The notes: generated by a model from the letters alone, not told the origin. Positions 9,148-18,345 are shown, counted from the stretch's first letter. The stretch: 49,997 nt of DNA from CAZTLE01 sp964614415 (GCA_964614415.1 CAZTLE010000005.1:1-49997), one strand, 5' to 3'. Numbers and translations: made by a program.

Positions 9148-9249
9148 AGGGGGTGTAGTATCGATTATTTTGTTGGTCTCAGAACGGGCCGCGACCTTAC
9201 TTATTGTGGGCAAGTTACGCAAAAAACAGGGGATATAATAACCGTTACC

Positions 9250-10005
9250 CTATTGGAGAAGTAGGTTCATGGCCCTAAGAAAGTCGTCCTTCTTTCCGCG
9301 CGACACGCTTACACTGTCACCGTTACTCATCAAAATATAACCTCCGTCCGATTTTACGAATTTCTCGACCTCTTTCAGGTTAATAAGGGTGCTATTGTGA
9401 ACCCGCATGAAAAGATGTTCGGCCAACAGGCTTTCATACTCTTTGAGATGCTTGCTCACAAGAAAGGCCTTACCATCCTTGAGCACAAAGTTGGTATAGG
9501 AGCCGTTGGCCTGGCAATAGATTATATTCTCAATGGTAACGAATTCGAAGCTATCGGAAGTAGAAAGGCAAATTTTGTTCAGTTTCGGCTGCTCCTTTAT
9601 ACTATCGATCAGGATCTCTATTTGTCTCTTGTAAACGTCCTGATCTTTCTTTTTCTGAACTTTACCCACCGCTTGCTGCAATTCTTCCACGTCTATAGGC
9701 TTCAACAAATAGTCCAGAGAACTGAATTTAACGGCTTTGATCGCATACTGTTCGAAGGCCGTAGTGAAAATGATTTCGAAGTTTACATTCTCGATCTGCG
9801 TAATAATGTCGAAACCGGTACCCACCTGAAGTTCAATATCCAAAAAGACAACGTCCGGATTGTGCTGGGTGATTGCTGCAATCCCATCCTGAACAGAGCC
9901 AGCCAGAGCGAGAACGGCAACATCCGGACAGAATTCCTGAAGCAGGTTCTTTAGGGTTTCCCTGCTATGTCTTTCATCATCAACTATAACGGCCTTTATC
10001 TTCAT
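9250..10005 (-). CDS. LytTR-type response regulator
   Basis: 251 residues. The receiver domain (1-120) has the acidic pair D9/D10 (IVDDE), the phospho-acceptor D56 in VVFLDIEL, the conserved Thr in FTTAFEQYA and Lys in LLKPID. A LytTR DNA-binding domain occupies about residues 145-250 (CLSTSDSFEFVTIENIIYCQ, then FMRVHNSTLINLKEVEKF). LytTR proteins bind paired direct repeats about two helical turns apart; two such pairs lie upstream in the promoters at 13567-13639 and 14604-14676. The gene begins 10 bp after the stop of the 7TM kinase gene and is clearly its operon partner. Confidence 0.95.
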   Translation of the reverse strand: MKIKAVIVDDERHSRETLKNLLQEFCPDVAVLALAGSVQDGIAAITQHNPDVVFLDIELQVGTGFDIITQIENVNFEIIFTTAFEQYAIKAVKFSSLDYLLKPIDVEELQQAVGKVQKKKDQDVYKRQIEILIDSIKEQPKLNKICLSTSDSFEFVTIENIIYCQANGSYTNFVLKDGKAFLVSKHLKEYESLLAEHLFMRVHNSTLINLKEVEKFVKSDGGYILMSNGDSVSVSRGKKDDFLRAMNLLLQ

Positions 10006-10015
10006 ACTGTGTTGT

Positions 10016-11869
10016 TTATTCCGTAGTTATTCTTATTCGTACTGTGGTTCCCATTGAATTGCCCCGGGAGTCTTTCTTATCCAGGATTGTTACATTGTCT
10101 TCCAGCGACGGATTTAGTTGTTCCAATCTTTTTTGTGTGACCTCAATTCCCCTGGATTTGTTTTTTGTTGCCCGGTGTATCAAAGCAGCTGCTTCACGAC
10201 CTATTCCGTTGTCATCGATCTCACAAACCAACTCGGTCCCTTCTCTGGTAAAAGAAATGGAAAGTTCCCTGGAACCCTCCTGCTTGGGAAGCAATCCATG
10301 CATTATGGCATTTTCAACGAAGGGTTGAATAATGAAAACAGGGACTTCAATTCCATACGGGTCCATGCCTTCCTCAACCCGGATGTCGTAGATGAAGGCA
10401 TCATCAAACCGCAACGATTCGAGCTCCAGGTATTTCCGAAGCAATTCTATTTCCTTATCCAGTGTGGTTGTTTCAATAGAACTCTCCAGCGTACCTCGCA
10501 TCAAACTGCTGAACTTTGACAGGTATTTAAGAGCTTCCTTATTATTGTTACTACTGATGAGATGCTGAATGGAGGCCATTGAATTGAAAATAAAATGCGG
10601 ATTCATCTGGGCCCTCAGGGCTTTGTTATGATTGGCGAAAGCCTCCTTCTGAAATCTTATTTTGTCCTGGAACTCCTTGTGAATCTTGTAGGTTAACCCC
10701 AACGAGAATATGAAGATCTCAATGGCGGACCCGGTGATCATATAAATACTTTCGCCCATAAATAACCACCCAAGCGCCCCGGCCATATAGAAGAAGGAAC
10801 CAATTACGATGAACAGACTGATTTCTTCCTTACGACGCAGCAACAGATATACCATAGCGCCTAAACCCCAAACCGTCATTACCAATCGCTGTGCGCTCGT
10901 AGCATAAATGTGCCAGGCAAATGTTTTCGTAAATATGAAAATGGTATCCAGCACTATGATCCCTAGTAAAAAGACGATCATAACGCGTATCGATTTGTGC
11001 AAGGCAGGATATACGTTCCGTGTGTTTAAATAGTGAATAACAAACAATAGATAAAAGAGGTTGATGAGCACCTGGGAGATCTGAAACACCCAAAAATTCA
11101 TGAACATGCTCCCCTGGAAAAGAATATTCTTTAAGTCCAGTGAACCTTGCTCCAGGCAAATGAATGAAGCCACAATATACAGCGCGTAATACAGGAACTC
11201 ATTCCTTCGTGATCGTATGTAAAACGTGAGTGTAAAAAAGAACATGATAATACATATCCCTGAAAAAAGATAACGTGGAATTACTTCTTTCACTTCGCTG
11301 GAATCCAGATAATTGACTCGTTTGTCATGTTCCCGGGCTGAGCTGTAATCGAAGGACCAATTGCCCGGATTCAGGAAATAGTAAACAATGCGCACCTCCA
11401 GGTATAGATATCGACCCTCTATGAGTGTGTTAGGGTCGAATTGTATGCCGGTAATATTCAGGAGTGAATTCCTCTCGTCCGGAGCATCGAAAAAGCCGAA
11501 TTCTTTGCTGTTAATAGCTCCGTTTCGCTCGTAGTAGAGCTTCCCGTACGAATATCCGGTGTGATTGACGTACCATTGCGGTTGTGACAATAAGGTGTCC
11601 AGTTCATCCTTAAAATCCAGTTGAATCCAGTACGTTTCATCAGGGTGGGTAAGCCCCTCAAAAGTTTCAATGGATTTGAAAAGAACCGGAGATTGCATGA
11701 TCTCCTTTACAGTTAACGAGTCACTGAAAGTACGATAAACCTTGAAGGGAAGTTCTTTGGTAAAGGAATGCAGTTCGTCCTGGGCCGTTCCGGCATGACT
11801 GACCGACAATAGCGCCAATACGGCAATAACCAGGGTCCTAGGACAAGTTAGGTAGCGTGATAGAGACAT
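10016..11869 (-). CDS. Sensor histidine kinase, 7TM-DISM / LytS-type
   Basis: 617 residues. Signal peptide (1-29, ending GTAQ), an extracytoplasmic beta domain of the 7TMR-DISMED2 type (~40-180, ending LYLEVRIVYYFLNPGNW), seven membrane helices (~200-395), a short coiled linker, then a His_kinase domain: phospho-acceptor His in QMNPHFIFN (~residue 422), N box PFVENAIMHG (~520) and G box CEIDDNGIG (~555). It senses an external, possibly carbohydrate or cell-surface, signal and phosphorylates the LytTR regulator encoded 10 bp downstream. Its start overlaps the upstream kinase-like gene by 32 bp, implying coupled translation. Confidence 0.94.
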   Translation of the reverse strand: MSLSRYLTCPRTLVIAVLALLSVSHAGTAQDELHSFTKELPFKVYRTFSDSLTVKEIMQSPVLFKSIETFEGLTHPDETYWIQLDFKDELDTLLSQPQWYVNHTGYSYGKLYYERNGAINSKEFGFFDAPDERNSLLNITGIQFDPNTLIEGRYLYLEVRIVYYFLNPGNWSFDYSSAREHDKRVNYLDSSEVKEVIPRYLFSGICIIMFFFTLTFYIRSRRNEFLYYALYIVASFICLEQGSLDLKNILFQGSMFMNFWVFQISQVLINLFYLLFVIHYLNTRNVYPALHKSIRVMIVFLLGIIVLDTIFIFTKTFAWHIYATSAQRLVMTVWGLGAMVYLLLRRKEEISLFIVIGSFFYMAGALGWLFMGESIYMITGSAIEIFIFSLGLTYKIHKEFQDKIRFQKEAFANHNKALRAQMNPHFIFNSMASIQHLISSNNNKEALKYLSKFSSLMRGTLESSIETTTLDKEIELLRKYLELESLRFDDAFIYDIRVEEGMDPYGIEVPVFIIQPFVENAIMHGLLPKQEGSRELSISFTREGTELVCEIDDNGIGREAAALIHRATKNKSRGIEVTQKRLEQLNPSLEDNVTILDKKDSRGNSMGTTVRIRITTE

Positions 11870-12509
11870 TCCCTCCTTCAGAATACGGGTTGTTGTTCAA
11901 AGTTATTGTTTTTCTGATATCATAGTTCTTCGCAACATTCAACAATTGAATCTGGTCCTGCCATAGCATCATCTTTTCGCGATATTCCGGGGTGCATTCA
12001 ATGGTGTCTTCCAATTCAGGATCATGTGTAAATACGATGTCGACACTAACAGTTTGCCGATCAACCGAAAAAGAAACCTCGATCCGGTAATTCTTATATT
12101 GGTTGTATATGGCGTGTTCAATAGTATTTTCAAACAGGGTTTGGAGCAAAAATGACGGAATCCGGGCCTCTTCAAAACCGGGTTCGTTCTGAGTGATGAT
12201 ATCGTAATTGAATTGATGAGTATACCGCAATTTTTGAAGTGAAAAATACCAGTTGAGCATGCGTATTTCATCTTTGAGAAGTACAGTGTCCTTGTCAATA
12301 TGATTAAAGTGAAATCGAATAAGCTTGCCAAACGTGGATAGGTGGGAGAGTGCCGACTTCTTGTCGGAAGTAGTAATATAAAACTGAATGGCGTTCAGGG
12401 CATTAAAGAGGAAGTGTGGGTTCATTTGGGATCTGAAGGCCTGTAGTTGCCCATCCGGGTTTTCTGATCGGATGTTTGAACTTTCAAGCGGCTTCTTTAG
12501 TTGATCCAT
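11838..12509 (-). CDS. Short soluble LytS-like kinase homologue lacking the G box (probable pseudokinase)
   Basis: Start placed at ATG 12509; the longer frame would run through the terminator hairpin. 223 residues with no signal peptide or membrane helix. It is a His_kinase-family core: MNPHFLFNALNAIQ (residues ~31-44) matches the phospho-acceptor region of the neighbouring kinase, and an N-box equivalent reads QTLFENTIEHAI (~127). Where the G1 box (D-x-G-x-G) should be, the sequence is VDIVFTHDPELEDT, and the following glycines are also missing, so ATP hydrolysis or phosphotransfer looks unlikely. The His and the dimerisation helices are kept. It probably forms a mixed dimer with, or is phosphorylated by, the full kinase (inference). 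Its 3' end overlaps that gene by 32 bp. Confidence 0.82.
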   Translation of the reverse strand: MDQLKKPLESSNIRSENPDGQLQAFRSQMNPHFLFNALNAIQFYITTSDKKSALSHLSTFGKLIRFHFNHIDKDTVLLKDEIRMLNWYFSLQKLRYTHQFNYDIITQNEPGFEEARIPSFLLQTLFENTIEHAIYNQYKNYRIEVSFSVDRQTVSVDIVFTHDPELEDTIECTPEYREKMMLWQDQIQLLNVAKNYDIRKTITLNNNPYSEGGNVSITLPNLS

Positions 12510-12520
12510 GGTGAGGGTTT

Positions 12521-12555
12521 GAAAAAACAGGCTGTGACAGTTATCTGCCACAGCC
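12521..12555 (-). terminator. Terminator or attenuator between lipoprotein and kinase operon
   Basis: Stem of 11 pairs (one G-U on the minus-strand RNA) between 12530-12540 and 12545-12555, tetraloop, then CTGTTTTTTC on the minus strand. It ends 12 bases before the kinase-like gene's ATG, leaving no room for a separate promoter behind it, so the kinase operon may depend on read-through. Confidence 0.8.
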
Positions 12556-12569
12556 AAAGGTTGCTGGTT

Positions 12570-13532
12570 TTACTGGGTTACAAAAACGTCCAGTTCCAAA
12601 TAGGCATCATCTCCGTTGGTGGTGAAGGATACCACCTGGAGTACTCCGAAATCGCCTTGATCTGTTTTAAAGAAGAAGCGCTTACCTTCTTCTGAGACAT
12701 TGGCGGCCTTTTGCTGGTGGGAGTTAAATTCCAGGGCGTCGTAGGCGTCCATGATATCGAATACATCATAGATATTATAGCTGTCTGCAAGAGCATCTGT
12801 GAAAACCGAATTGCTATCCTTGAATCGTGTGGTGGATTTCTCCTGAATTCCATTTACGAGTACGGTTTCCGTAACTGCCGTCAGGGATGACAGATAGTAT
12901 CCAAGTTCATTGTTCACACTAAAGACCATGGCAACATTTTGGTCCAGATCCACATCCACAGCTTCACTGTGCGAAACAGACAGAACACTTCCGTCACGAA
13001 CGAATAGGTAGTAGGGTATGGTGATGTCTCCATTGGGAGGAAGAACGGTCTGCACCGTCACATTCTTTTGAGACATGGGACGACGTACCACCGAATGTCC
13101 GAAATTGAGCGTCGCCGTGTTATTGTTCGCGTCCGTGATGATAGCCCGGAAACTAAGGTCAATATCCAGGTCATCTTCCGTAAATACATAACCCAGGTCA
13201 TAGGTCTGGATGTTGTTCCCGGCTACAAAATTGGGGTGTCCGGCAGCGATAGTTTCGTACTCGGTGGCGACACCATTCTCTACTCTTTGAATTTCAAGGG
13301 ACACGAATCCATCGGCAGCGGTTCCCTGGATCGTATAGTTAATTGAGCCAAATCCGGGGGCTCCGATAACACCCATGTTTACTTCTTCACTTCCGCTTAT
13401 AAGGCTCACGAGAGGAAGAACAGGAACATTCGGATCTCCGTTGTTCGAGTTCGGATCACTCGCCGGAGCTTCTTCTTTGCTACAGGCCGTGAGCAGAAAT
13501 ATAAAGGTCAATAAATAAAGTGCATTTTTCAT
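12570..13532 (-). CDS. Surface lipoprotein, putative target of the LytTR system
   Basis: 320 residues with SPII signal MKNALYLLTFIFLLTACSKE (lipobox LTAC). A Pro/Asp/Asn-rich linker (ASDPNSNNGDPNVPVLPL) follows, then beta-rich sequence with no motif I recognise (GSINYTIQGTAADGFVSLEI; ending DAYLELDVFVTQ). The protein is probably anchored to the outer membrane, facing outward. It is the last gene before the kinase operon and is separated from it by a hairpin terminator. Its promoter has a TAAGTTTG -7 and two repeats identical in layout to those of the neighbouring secreted-protein gene. No database family can be assigned from inspection. Confidence 0.78.
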   Translation of the reverse strand: MKNALYLLTFIFLLTACSKEEAPASDPNSNNGDPNVPVLPLVSLISGSEEVNMGVIGAPGFGSINYTIQGTAADGFVSLEIQRVENGVATEYETIAAGHPNFVAGNNIQTYDLGYVFTEDDLDIDLSFRAIITDANNNTATLNFGHSVVRRPMSQKNVTVQTVLPPNGDITIPYYLFVRDGSVLSVSHSEAVDVDLDQNVAMVFSVNNELGYYLSSLTAVTETVLVNGIQEKSTTRFKDSNSVFTDALADSYNIYDVFDIMDAYDALEFNSHQQKAANVSEEGKRFFFKTDQGDFGVLQVVSFTTNGDDAYLELDVFVTQ

Positions 13533-13566
13533 GATAGTAATTTTAGTTGTTTTTTGTTTTGATGTT

Positions 13567-13639
13567 CAAACTTACTTCGGTCGTCGCTGCAAAAAGGGAG
13601 CAAATTGATAGATGGTAGGTTTGAATTAACGGTTGGTAA
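13567..13639 (-). promoter_or_regulatory. Lipoprotein promoter with paired LytTR-type repeats
   Basis: TAAGTTTG (13574-13567, minus strand) is a full match to the -7 consensus, with no good -33. Upstream are two similar 14-mers read on the plus strand, TTGATAGATGGTAG (13605-13618) and TTAACGGTTGGTAA (13626-13639), starting exactly 21 bp apart. The centre of the near repeat is 41 bp from the centre of the -7 box, as in the promoter at 14604-14676. Directly repeated sites two helical turns apart, upstream of a promoter with a weak -33, are the normal pattern for LytTR activators. Confidence 0.75.
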
Positions 13640-13657
13640 TTCGTCAACAGAAAGACG

Positions 13658-14581
13658 TCATTTATCCATGAGATAGCCGTAGAAATTAAACCGGAAGGTC
13701 GTGACAGACTGTCCTTCGTCCACGAAAATCGGGTTGTGAAAGGCGGTATAGGTGTTTGAAGAAGGAGTATTTCCACCTCCATAGTAAACCGTATACCCGG
13801 CCACTCTGATATAATTAGTGGCCGGAGATCCGGCCAGGGTGTTGTTTCCACCAAGAATTACCAGGATTTTATTTGCGGGAACCGTATAACCACTGGCTAC
13901 CACGGGTTCTACAAAAGCATCCACCAAAAATCCGTTCATAATTGCGGCAGAGTTCGTACTGGAAATAAGATCACCCGGACCGGCAATAATAGGGGAGGTG
14001 ATAGTTTGGTTGTTGCTGTAGTTATTTTGACCATAGCGCACTAAAAGCCCGTTGATTTCCAATCGAGCTACCGAAGAACTGTAATAATTAGTGATGTAGA
14101 GGTTTTTATCAACCGGGACCTGATAATCTCCCGAAAACCGATAAATTACCGGATCAATATTGGCCATGCCATCCGGGAACTTTGGGTTGATATAGGGAAG
14201 CATACTTACCGAATTCCCGCTGGAGATTTGTAGTTCGTCTCCCGAGATACTCAGATTCTGAAGCTCATTGGAATTATCTCCATCTATTTCGGATTCCAGT
14301 AAATGCTCCCAGACACCTATGGCACTGCTCCAATAATAAAACCCGCGGCTCGTCGTGGCAGCACCCGTAATGAAAATTAACATTCCATCCTGATCACTTC
14401 CGGGATCTGTTGTTGGGAAGTCGTCCATTCTCGGGATGAGAATGCCGTCTGTACTTGAAGGGTTGGCTATGTCTGAGGCCGAAATATCAAGTGTGGCATT
14501 TGGAGAGGTATTACCAATTCCTACCTGACCAAAGCCCGTGAATGTTATAAGAAATGCGATAATGTAGAAGCTCTTTTCCAT
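13658..14581 (-). CDS. Secreted structural-type protein, putative target of the LytTR system
   Basis: 307 residues, signal peptide MEKSFYIIAFLITFTGFGQ. The mature N-terminus VGIGNTSPNATLDISASD and GILIPRMDDFP, with MLIFITGAATTSRGFYYWSS later, match the kind of repeat-rich, fibre-like flavobacterial proteins whose heads resemble phage tail-fibre proteins. The C-terminal half is glycine-rich beta sequence (GYTVPANKILVILGGNNTL; VAGYTVYYGGGNTP) without a T9SS sorting domain. Function unknown; adhesion or surface structure is plausible. The 125 bp up to the lipoprotein's ATG hold that gene's promoter, so these two genes are separate but similarly regulated units. Confidence 0.75.
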   Translation of the reverse strand: MEKSFYIIAFLITFTGFGQVGIGNTSPNATLDISASDIANPSSTDGILIPRMDDFPTTDPGSDQDGMLIFITGAATTSRGFYYWSSAIGVWEHLLESEIDGDNSNELQNLSISGDELQISSGNSVSMLPYINPKFPDGMANIDPVIYRFSGDYQVPVDKNLYITNYYSSSVARLEINGLLVRYGQNNYSNNQTITSPIIAGPGDLISSTNSAAIMNGFLVDAFVEPVVASGYTVPANKILVILGGNNTLAGSPATNYIRVAGYTVYYGGGNTPSSNTYTAFHNPIFVDEGQSVTTFRFNFYGYLMDK

Positions 14582-14603
14582 GGCGTACTAATTTGTATCC
14601 ATG

Positions 14604-14676
14604 TAAAAATAGCCCCGGCCTCACCACGAAAAGTGTAGGAATTGATAGTTGGTATGTCTCGATTGATGGTTGGTAT
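14604..14676 (-). promoter_or_regulatory. Secreted-protein promoter with paired LytTR-type repeats
   Basis: TTGATAGTTGGTAT (14642-14655) and TTGATGGTTGGTAT (14663-14676) on the plus strand differ at one base and start 21 bp apart. A TATTTTTA -7-like box (14611-14604, minus strand) has its centre 41 bp from the near repeat, exactly as in the lipoprotein promoter. The distal repeat abuts the purL stop at 14677. The core GTTGGT partly fits the published LytTR half-site pattern built around GTT. Confidence 0.78.
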
Positions 14677-17600
14677 CTACTGCTTGCTTAACCAATCGTA
14701 TGCGTTCACAAAAGCCTCAATCCAGGGAGATACATCATCGTCCTTCCGGTCTTTTGGATAGTGTGCCCAGTTCCAGGGAAACGTAGATCGTTCCAGGTGA
14801 GGCATCATGACCAGATGTCTTCCAGTAGTATCGGTTAATATGGCGGTGTTGTAATCACTGCCATTTGGATTGGCGGGAAGCCCTTCATAACCGTACTTCC
14901 CAACGACATGGTACTTATCTTCGGAAAGCGGGAAACTGAACTTACCTTCTCCATGTGCCGCCCAGATTCCCAGGGTGCTTCCGGTAAGGGAGTTTAACAT
15001 CACCGAATGGTTTTCCTGAATTTTTACTGAGGTAAAAGCACATTCAAACTTACCTGTTTCGTTATGCAACATCTTCGGCTTTTCCTCATGTTCAGGATTA
15101 ATGAGTCCCAGTTCTATGAACAGCTGACATCCGTTACAGACGCCCAGTGACAACGTATTCTCGCGAGCAAAGAAATCTTTCAGGGCTTTGTTGGCCTTTT
15201 CATTGTAGAGAATGGCTCCGGCCCAACCTTTGGCACTGCCTAATACATCGCTATTGGAAAACCCTCCAACGGCTGCTATAAACCGAATATCCTCCAACGT
15301 CTCCCGGCCTTCAATAAGGTCGGTCATATGAACATCCTTTACGTCAAACCCGGCCAGGTACATAGCATTTGCCATTTCCCGTTCACTGTTACTTCCTTTT
15401 TCGCGCAAGATGGCGGCTTTGATCCGAGGGCGGTCAGGGTCAATAACAGGCAGCTTTCCCGTGAATTGTGATGGAAAATTGAACTGAAGTGGTTGATCCT
15501 TATAGTTGTTGTATCGCTCGGATGCATGAGCTTCCGTGGTCTGCTGTGCATCCAGCAGGTAAGAGGTTCGATACCAGATGTCCCGAGTTTCAGAAATATC
15601 AAAACTGAAAGAACTTCCGTGATTCTCAATAGTCAGTGTTGCAACCTTCGAAGCACTTCCAATTTTGGCAAAGTCGACGCCATAATCAGAAAGCGTACGT
15701 TCAACAACCGAATCATCCGTGGCCTGAAGTACGACCCCACAATTTTCAGCGAACAACACCGCAATGCTATCATCTTCTCCCAAGCCGGTGAGATCCAGGT
15801 CGGCGCCCAGATTTACGTCGGCAAAACACATTTCCAGCAGAGTGGTAATGAGTCCACCGGAAGCCACATCGTGTCCGGCAAGAATGGTTCCTTCGGCAAC
15901 CAATTGTTGAATAGCATTGAATGCCCTCTTTAAATAATCGGCATCGGTAACAGACGGAACCTCACTTCCAATAGTATTTCGAACCTGTGCGAAAGACGAT
16001 CCTCCCAACTTGAAATCATCCTGTGAGAACCCTATGTAATAAATACTTCCACCATTTCGCTGCAATACCGGTTCGACGATTCTTGTAATATCATTGCAAT
16101 TACCGGCAGCGGATACGATAACCGTTCCCGGGGCAATTACCTCCTCGTCCTTATATTTTTGCTTCATGGAAAGAGAATCCTTTCCGGTGGGTATGTTAAT
16201 TCCCAATGCTATGGCAAAATCTGAAATACCCTGCACTGCCTTGTAAAGACGCGCATCTTCTCCCTCATTGTTGCAGGGCCACATCCAGTTGGCTGAAAGT
16301 GACACACTCTTCAAGCCATCTTTGAGCGGTGCCCAAATAATATTGGTCAAGGCTTCCGTAACCGAATTCCGGGATCCTGCAACCGGATCGACCAATGCGC
16401 TTACGGGTGAGTGCCCAATAGACGTCGCCACACCTTCTTTCCCCATATAATCCAGCGCCATGACGCCAACGTTGTTCAGCGGCAGTTGCAGAGGACCCGT
16501 GCATTGTTGTTTGGCAACCCTTCCTGTTACACAACGGTCTACCTTGTTCGTAAGCCAATCCTTGCAGGCCACGGCCTCCAATTGCAATACCTGCTTCAGG
16601 TAATCATGGATATCCGCTACTGTGTAGGACGCGTTTTTATAGGAACGGTTTATGGAAACGTCATCCATGATGGTCTTAGGGGAACTCCCGAACATATCGG
16701 ATAGTTCGAAATCCATAGGCTTTTCACCTGTAGAGCTGCTTTCGAAACAAAAACGGTGATCTCCTGTCACATCACCTACTGTGTATAACGGCGACCGTTC
16801 CCTGTCCGCAATTCGTTTTAGCTTGTCAATATCTTCAGGTCCAATGACCAGTCCCATACGCTCCTGAGACTCATTTCCAATGAGTTCTTTAGCTGATAGG
16901 GTAGGATCTCCGACAGGTAGTTTATCCAGGTCAATATGTCCTCCGGTTTCTTCGACCAACTCACTTAAACAGTTGAGGTGGCCTCCGGCACCGTGATCGT
17001 GAATAGATACGATTGGATTGTTGTCGTCTTCAACCAGGCCGCGAATAGCATTAGCGGCTCTTTTCTGCATTTCGGGATTGGACCGCTGAATGGCATTCAG
17101 TTCGATTCCGCTGGAGAACTCACCCGTATCGGCTGAACTAACAGCAGCACCGCCCATTCCAATACGATAATTTTCTCCTCCCAGGATCACAATCTTATCA
17201 CCCGTACTTGGTGTGTCTTTTTTGGCCATTTCGGCTTTGCCGTATCCAATACCTCCAGCAAGCATGATTACCTTGTCAAAGCCCAGCTTCCGGGCATCTT
17301 CCTCATGCTCGAATGTGAGCACGGATCCGGCGATAAGTGGCTGACCGAACTTATTCCCAAAATCCGAAGCGCCATTACTGGCCTTGATGAGAATGTCCAA
17401 CGGAGTTTGATACAACCATTCCCGCTCGTCCATGGCTTTTTCCCAGGGACGGTTGTTTTCCAGGCGTGAATAGGAAGTCATGTATACGGCTGTTCCGGCC
17501 AGTGGCAAAGATCCTTTCCCACCTGCCAGTCGGTCACGGATCTCACCTCCGCTTCCTGTAGCGGCTCCGTTAAATGGTTCTACCGTCGTGGGGAAATTGT

Positions 17601-18345
17601 GCGTCTCTGCCTTGAGAGAGATCACACTATCGAACTCTTTTCTTTCATAGTAATCCGGCTTGTCCGCACTTTTGGGAGCAAACTGAACTACTCTGGGGCC
17701 TTTAACGAATGCGACGTTATCCTTGTAAGCGGAAACGATATCATTGGGATTTTCCTTAGATGTTTTCTTGATCATGGAAAACAGTGAATCCGGTTGCTCC
17801 TCTCCATCAATTACGAAGGTTCCGTTAAATATTTTGTGTCGGCAGTGTTCGCTGTTTACCTGGCTAAATCCGAAAACCTCACTGTCTGTCAATTTGCGCC
17901 CCAACCGGCTGGCAAGATCTTCCAGGTATGTGATCTCTTCATCGCTCAAAGCGAGTCCCTCTTGTTGGTTGTAGGAAGCAATATCCTCGATCTCCAAAAC
18001 AGGTTCGGGTTTGATGTCAATGGTAAAGATCTCCTGATCGAGCTGTTGATACTTTTGGGAAAGCATGGGGTCGTACTCCGAATAGTTCTCGGAGACGTTC
18101 AGAAACTCTTCGATACGCTCAATTCCGGAGATACCCATATTCTGCGTAATCTCGACCGCATTGGTACTCCAGGGGGTGATCATAGCGGCTCTGGGACCAA
18201 CAAAAAAATCCGCAATTGCGGATTGTTCTATTCGAGGTTGGTTTCCAAAAAGCCAGTTTAGTTTTTGTATGGTTTCGTGAGAAAGTTCTTCCGAGGATTG
18301 GACAGCAAAAACGGTGTTTTTTACGTCTCCAAAAAAGTGAATCAT
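14677..18345 (-). CDS. purL: Phosphoribosylformylglycinamidine synthase
   Basis: Converts FGAR to FGAM with glutamine and ATP in purine synthesis. I start at ATG 18345 (MIHFFGDVKNTVFAVQSS); the TTG further out falls in the promoter's -7 box. 1222 residues, the full-length single-chain form. The N-terminal region has the PurL signature FSQVNSEHCRHKIFNGTF (~residue 180), the ATP/Mg part HNFPTTVEPFNGAATGSGG (~250), a second AIRS-type half, and a C-terminal class I glutaminase domain with nucleophile Cys in GVCNGCQLF (~1085) and HGEGKFSFP. The gene is monocistronic by appearance and divergent from the secreted protein at 18546. Confidence 0.98.
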   Translation of the reverse strand: MIHFFGDVKNTVFAVQSSEELSHETIQKLNWLFGNQPRIEQSAIADFFVGPRAAMITPWSTNAVEITQNMGISGIERIEEFLNVSENYSEYDPMLSQKYQQLDQEIFTIDIKPEPVLEIEDIASYNQQEGLALSDEEITYLEDLASRLGRKLTDSEVFGFSQVNSEHCRHKIFNGTFVIDGEEQPDSLFSMIKKTSKENPNDIVSAYKDNVAFVKGPRVVQFAPKSADKPDYYERKEFDSVISLKAETHNFPTTVEPFNGAATGSGGEIRDRLAGGKGSLPLAGTAVYMTSYSRLENNRPWEKAMDEREWLYQTPLDILIKASNGASDFGNKFGQPLIAGSVLTFEHEEDARKLGFDKVIMLAGGIGYGKAEMAKKDTPSTGDKIVILGGENYRIGMGGAAVSSADTGEFSSGIELNAIQRSNPEMQKRAANAIRGLVEDDNNPIVSIHDHGAGGHLNCLSELVEETGGHIDLDKLPVGDPTLSAKELIGNESQERMGLVIGPEDIDKLKRIADRERSPLYTVGDVTGDHRFCFESSSTGEKPMDFELSDMFGSSPKTIMDDVSINRSYKNASYTVADIHDYLKQVLQLEAVACKDWLTNKVDRCVTGRVAKQQCTGPLQLPLNNVGVMALDYMGKEGVATSIGHSPVSALVDPVAGSRNSVTEALTNIIWAPLKDGLKSVSLSANWMWPCNNEGEDARLYKAVQGISDFAIALGINIPTGKDSLSMKQKYKDEEVIAPGTVIVSAAGNCNDITRIVEPVLQRNGGSIYYIGFSQDDFKLGGSSFAQVRNTIGSEVPSVTDADYLKRAFNAIQQLVAEGTILAGHDVASGGLITTLLEMCFADVNLGADLDLTGLGEDDSIAVLFAENCGVVLQATDDSVVERTLSDYGVDFAKIGSASKVATLTIENHGSSFSFDISETRDIWYRTSYLLDAQQTTEAHASERYNNYKDQPLQFNFPSQFTGKLPVIDPDRPRIKAAILREKGSNSEREMANAMYLAGFDVKDVHMTDLIEGRETLEDIRFIAAVGGFSNSDVLGSAKGWAGAILYNEKANKALKDFFARENTLSLGVCNGCQLFIELGLINPEHEEKPKMLHNETGKFECAFTSVKIQENHSVMLNSLTGSTLGIWAAHGEGKFSFPLSEDKYHVVGKYGYEGLPANPNGSDYNTAILTDTTGRHLVMMPHLERSTFPWNWAHYPKDRKDDDVSPWIEAFVNAYDWLSKQ

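Noticed and set aside
9148..9249. LytTR paired repeats before the carboxypeptidase gene
   Set aside because: Only one partial match (TTGTTGGTCT) and no partner at 21 bp.
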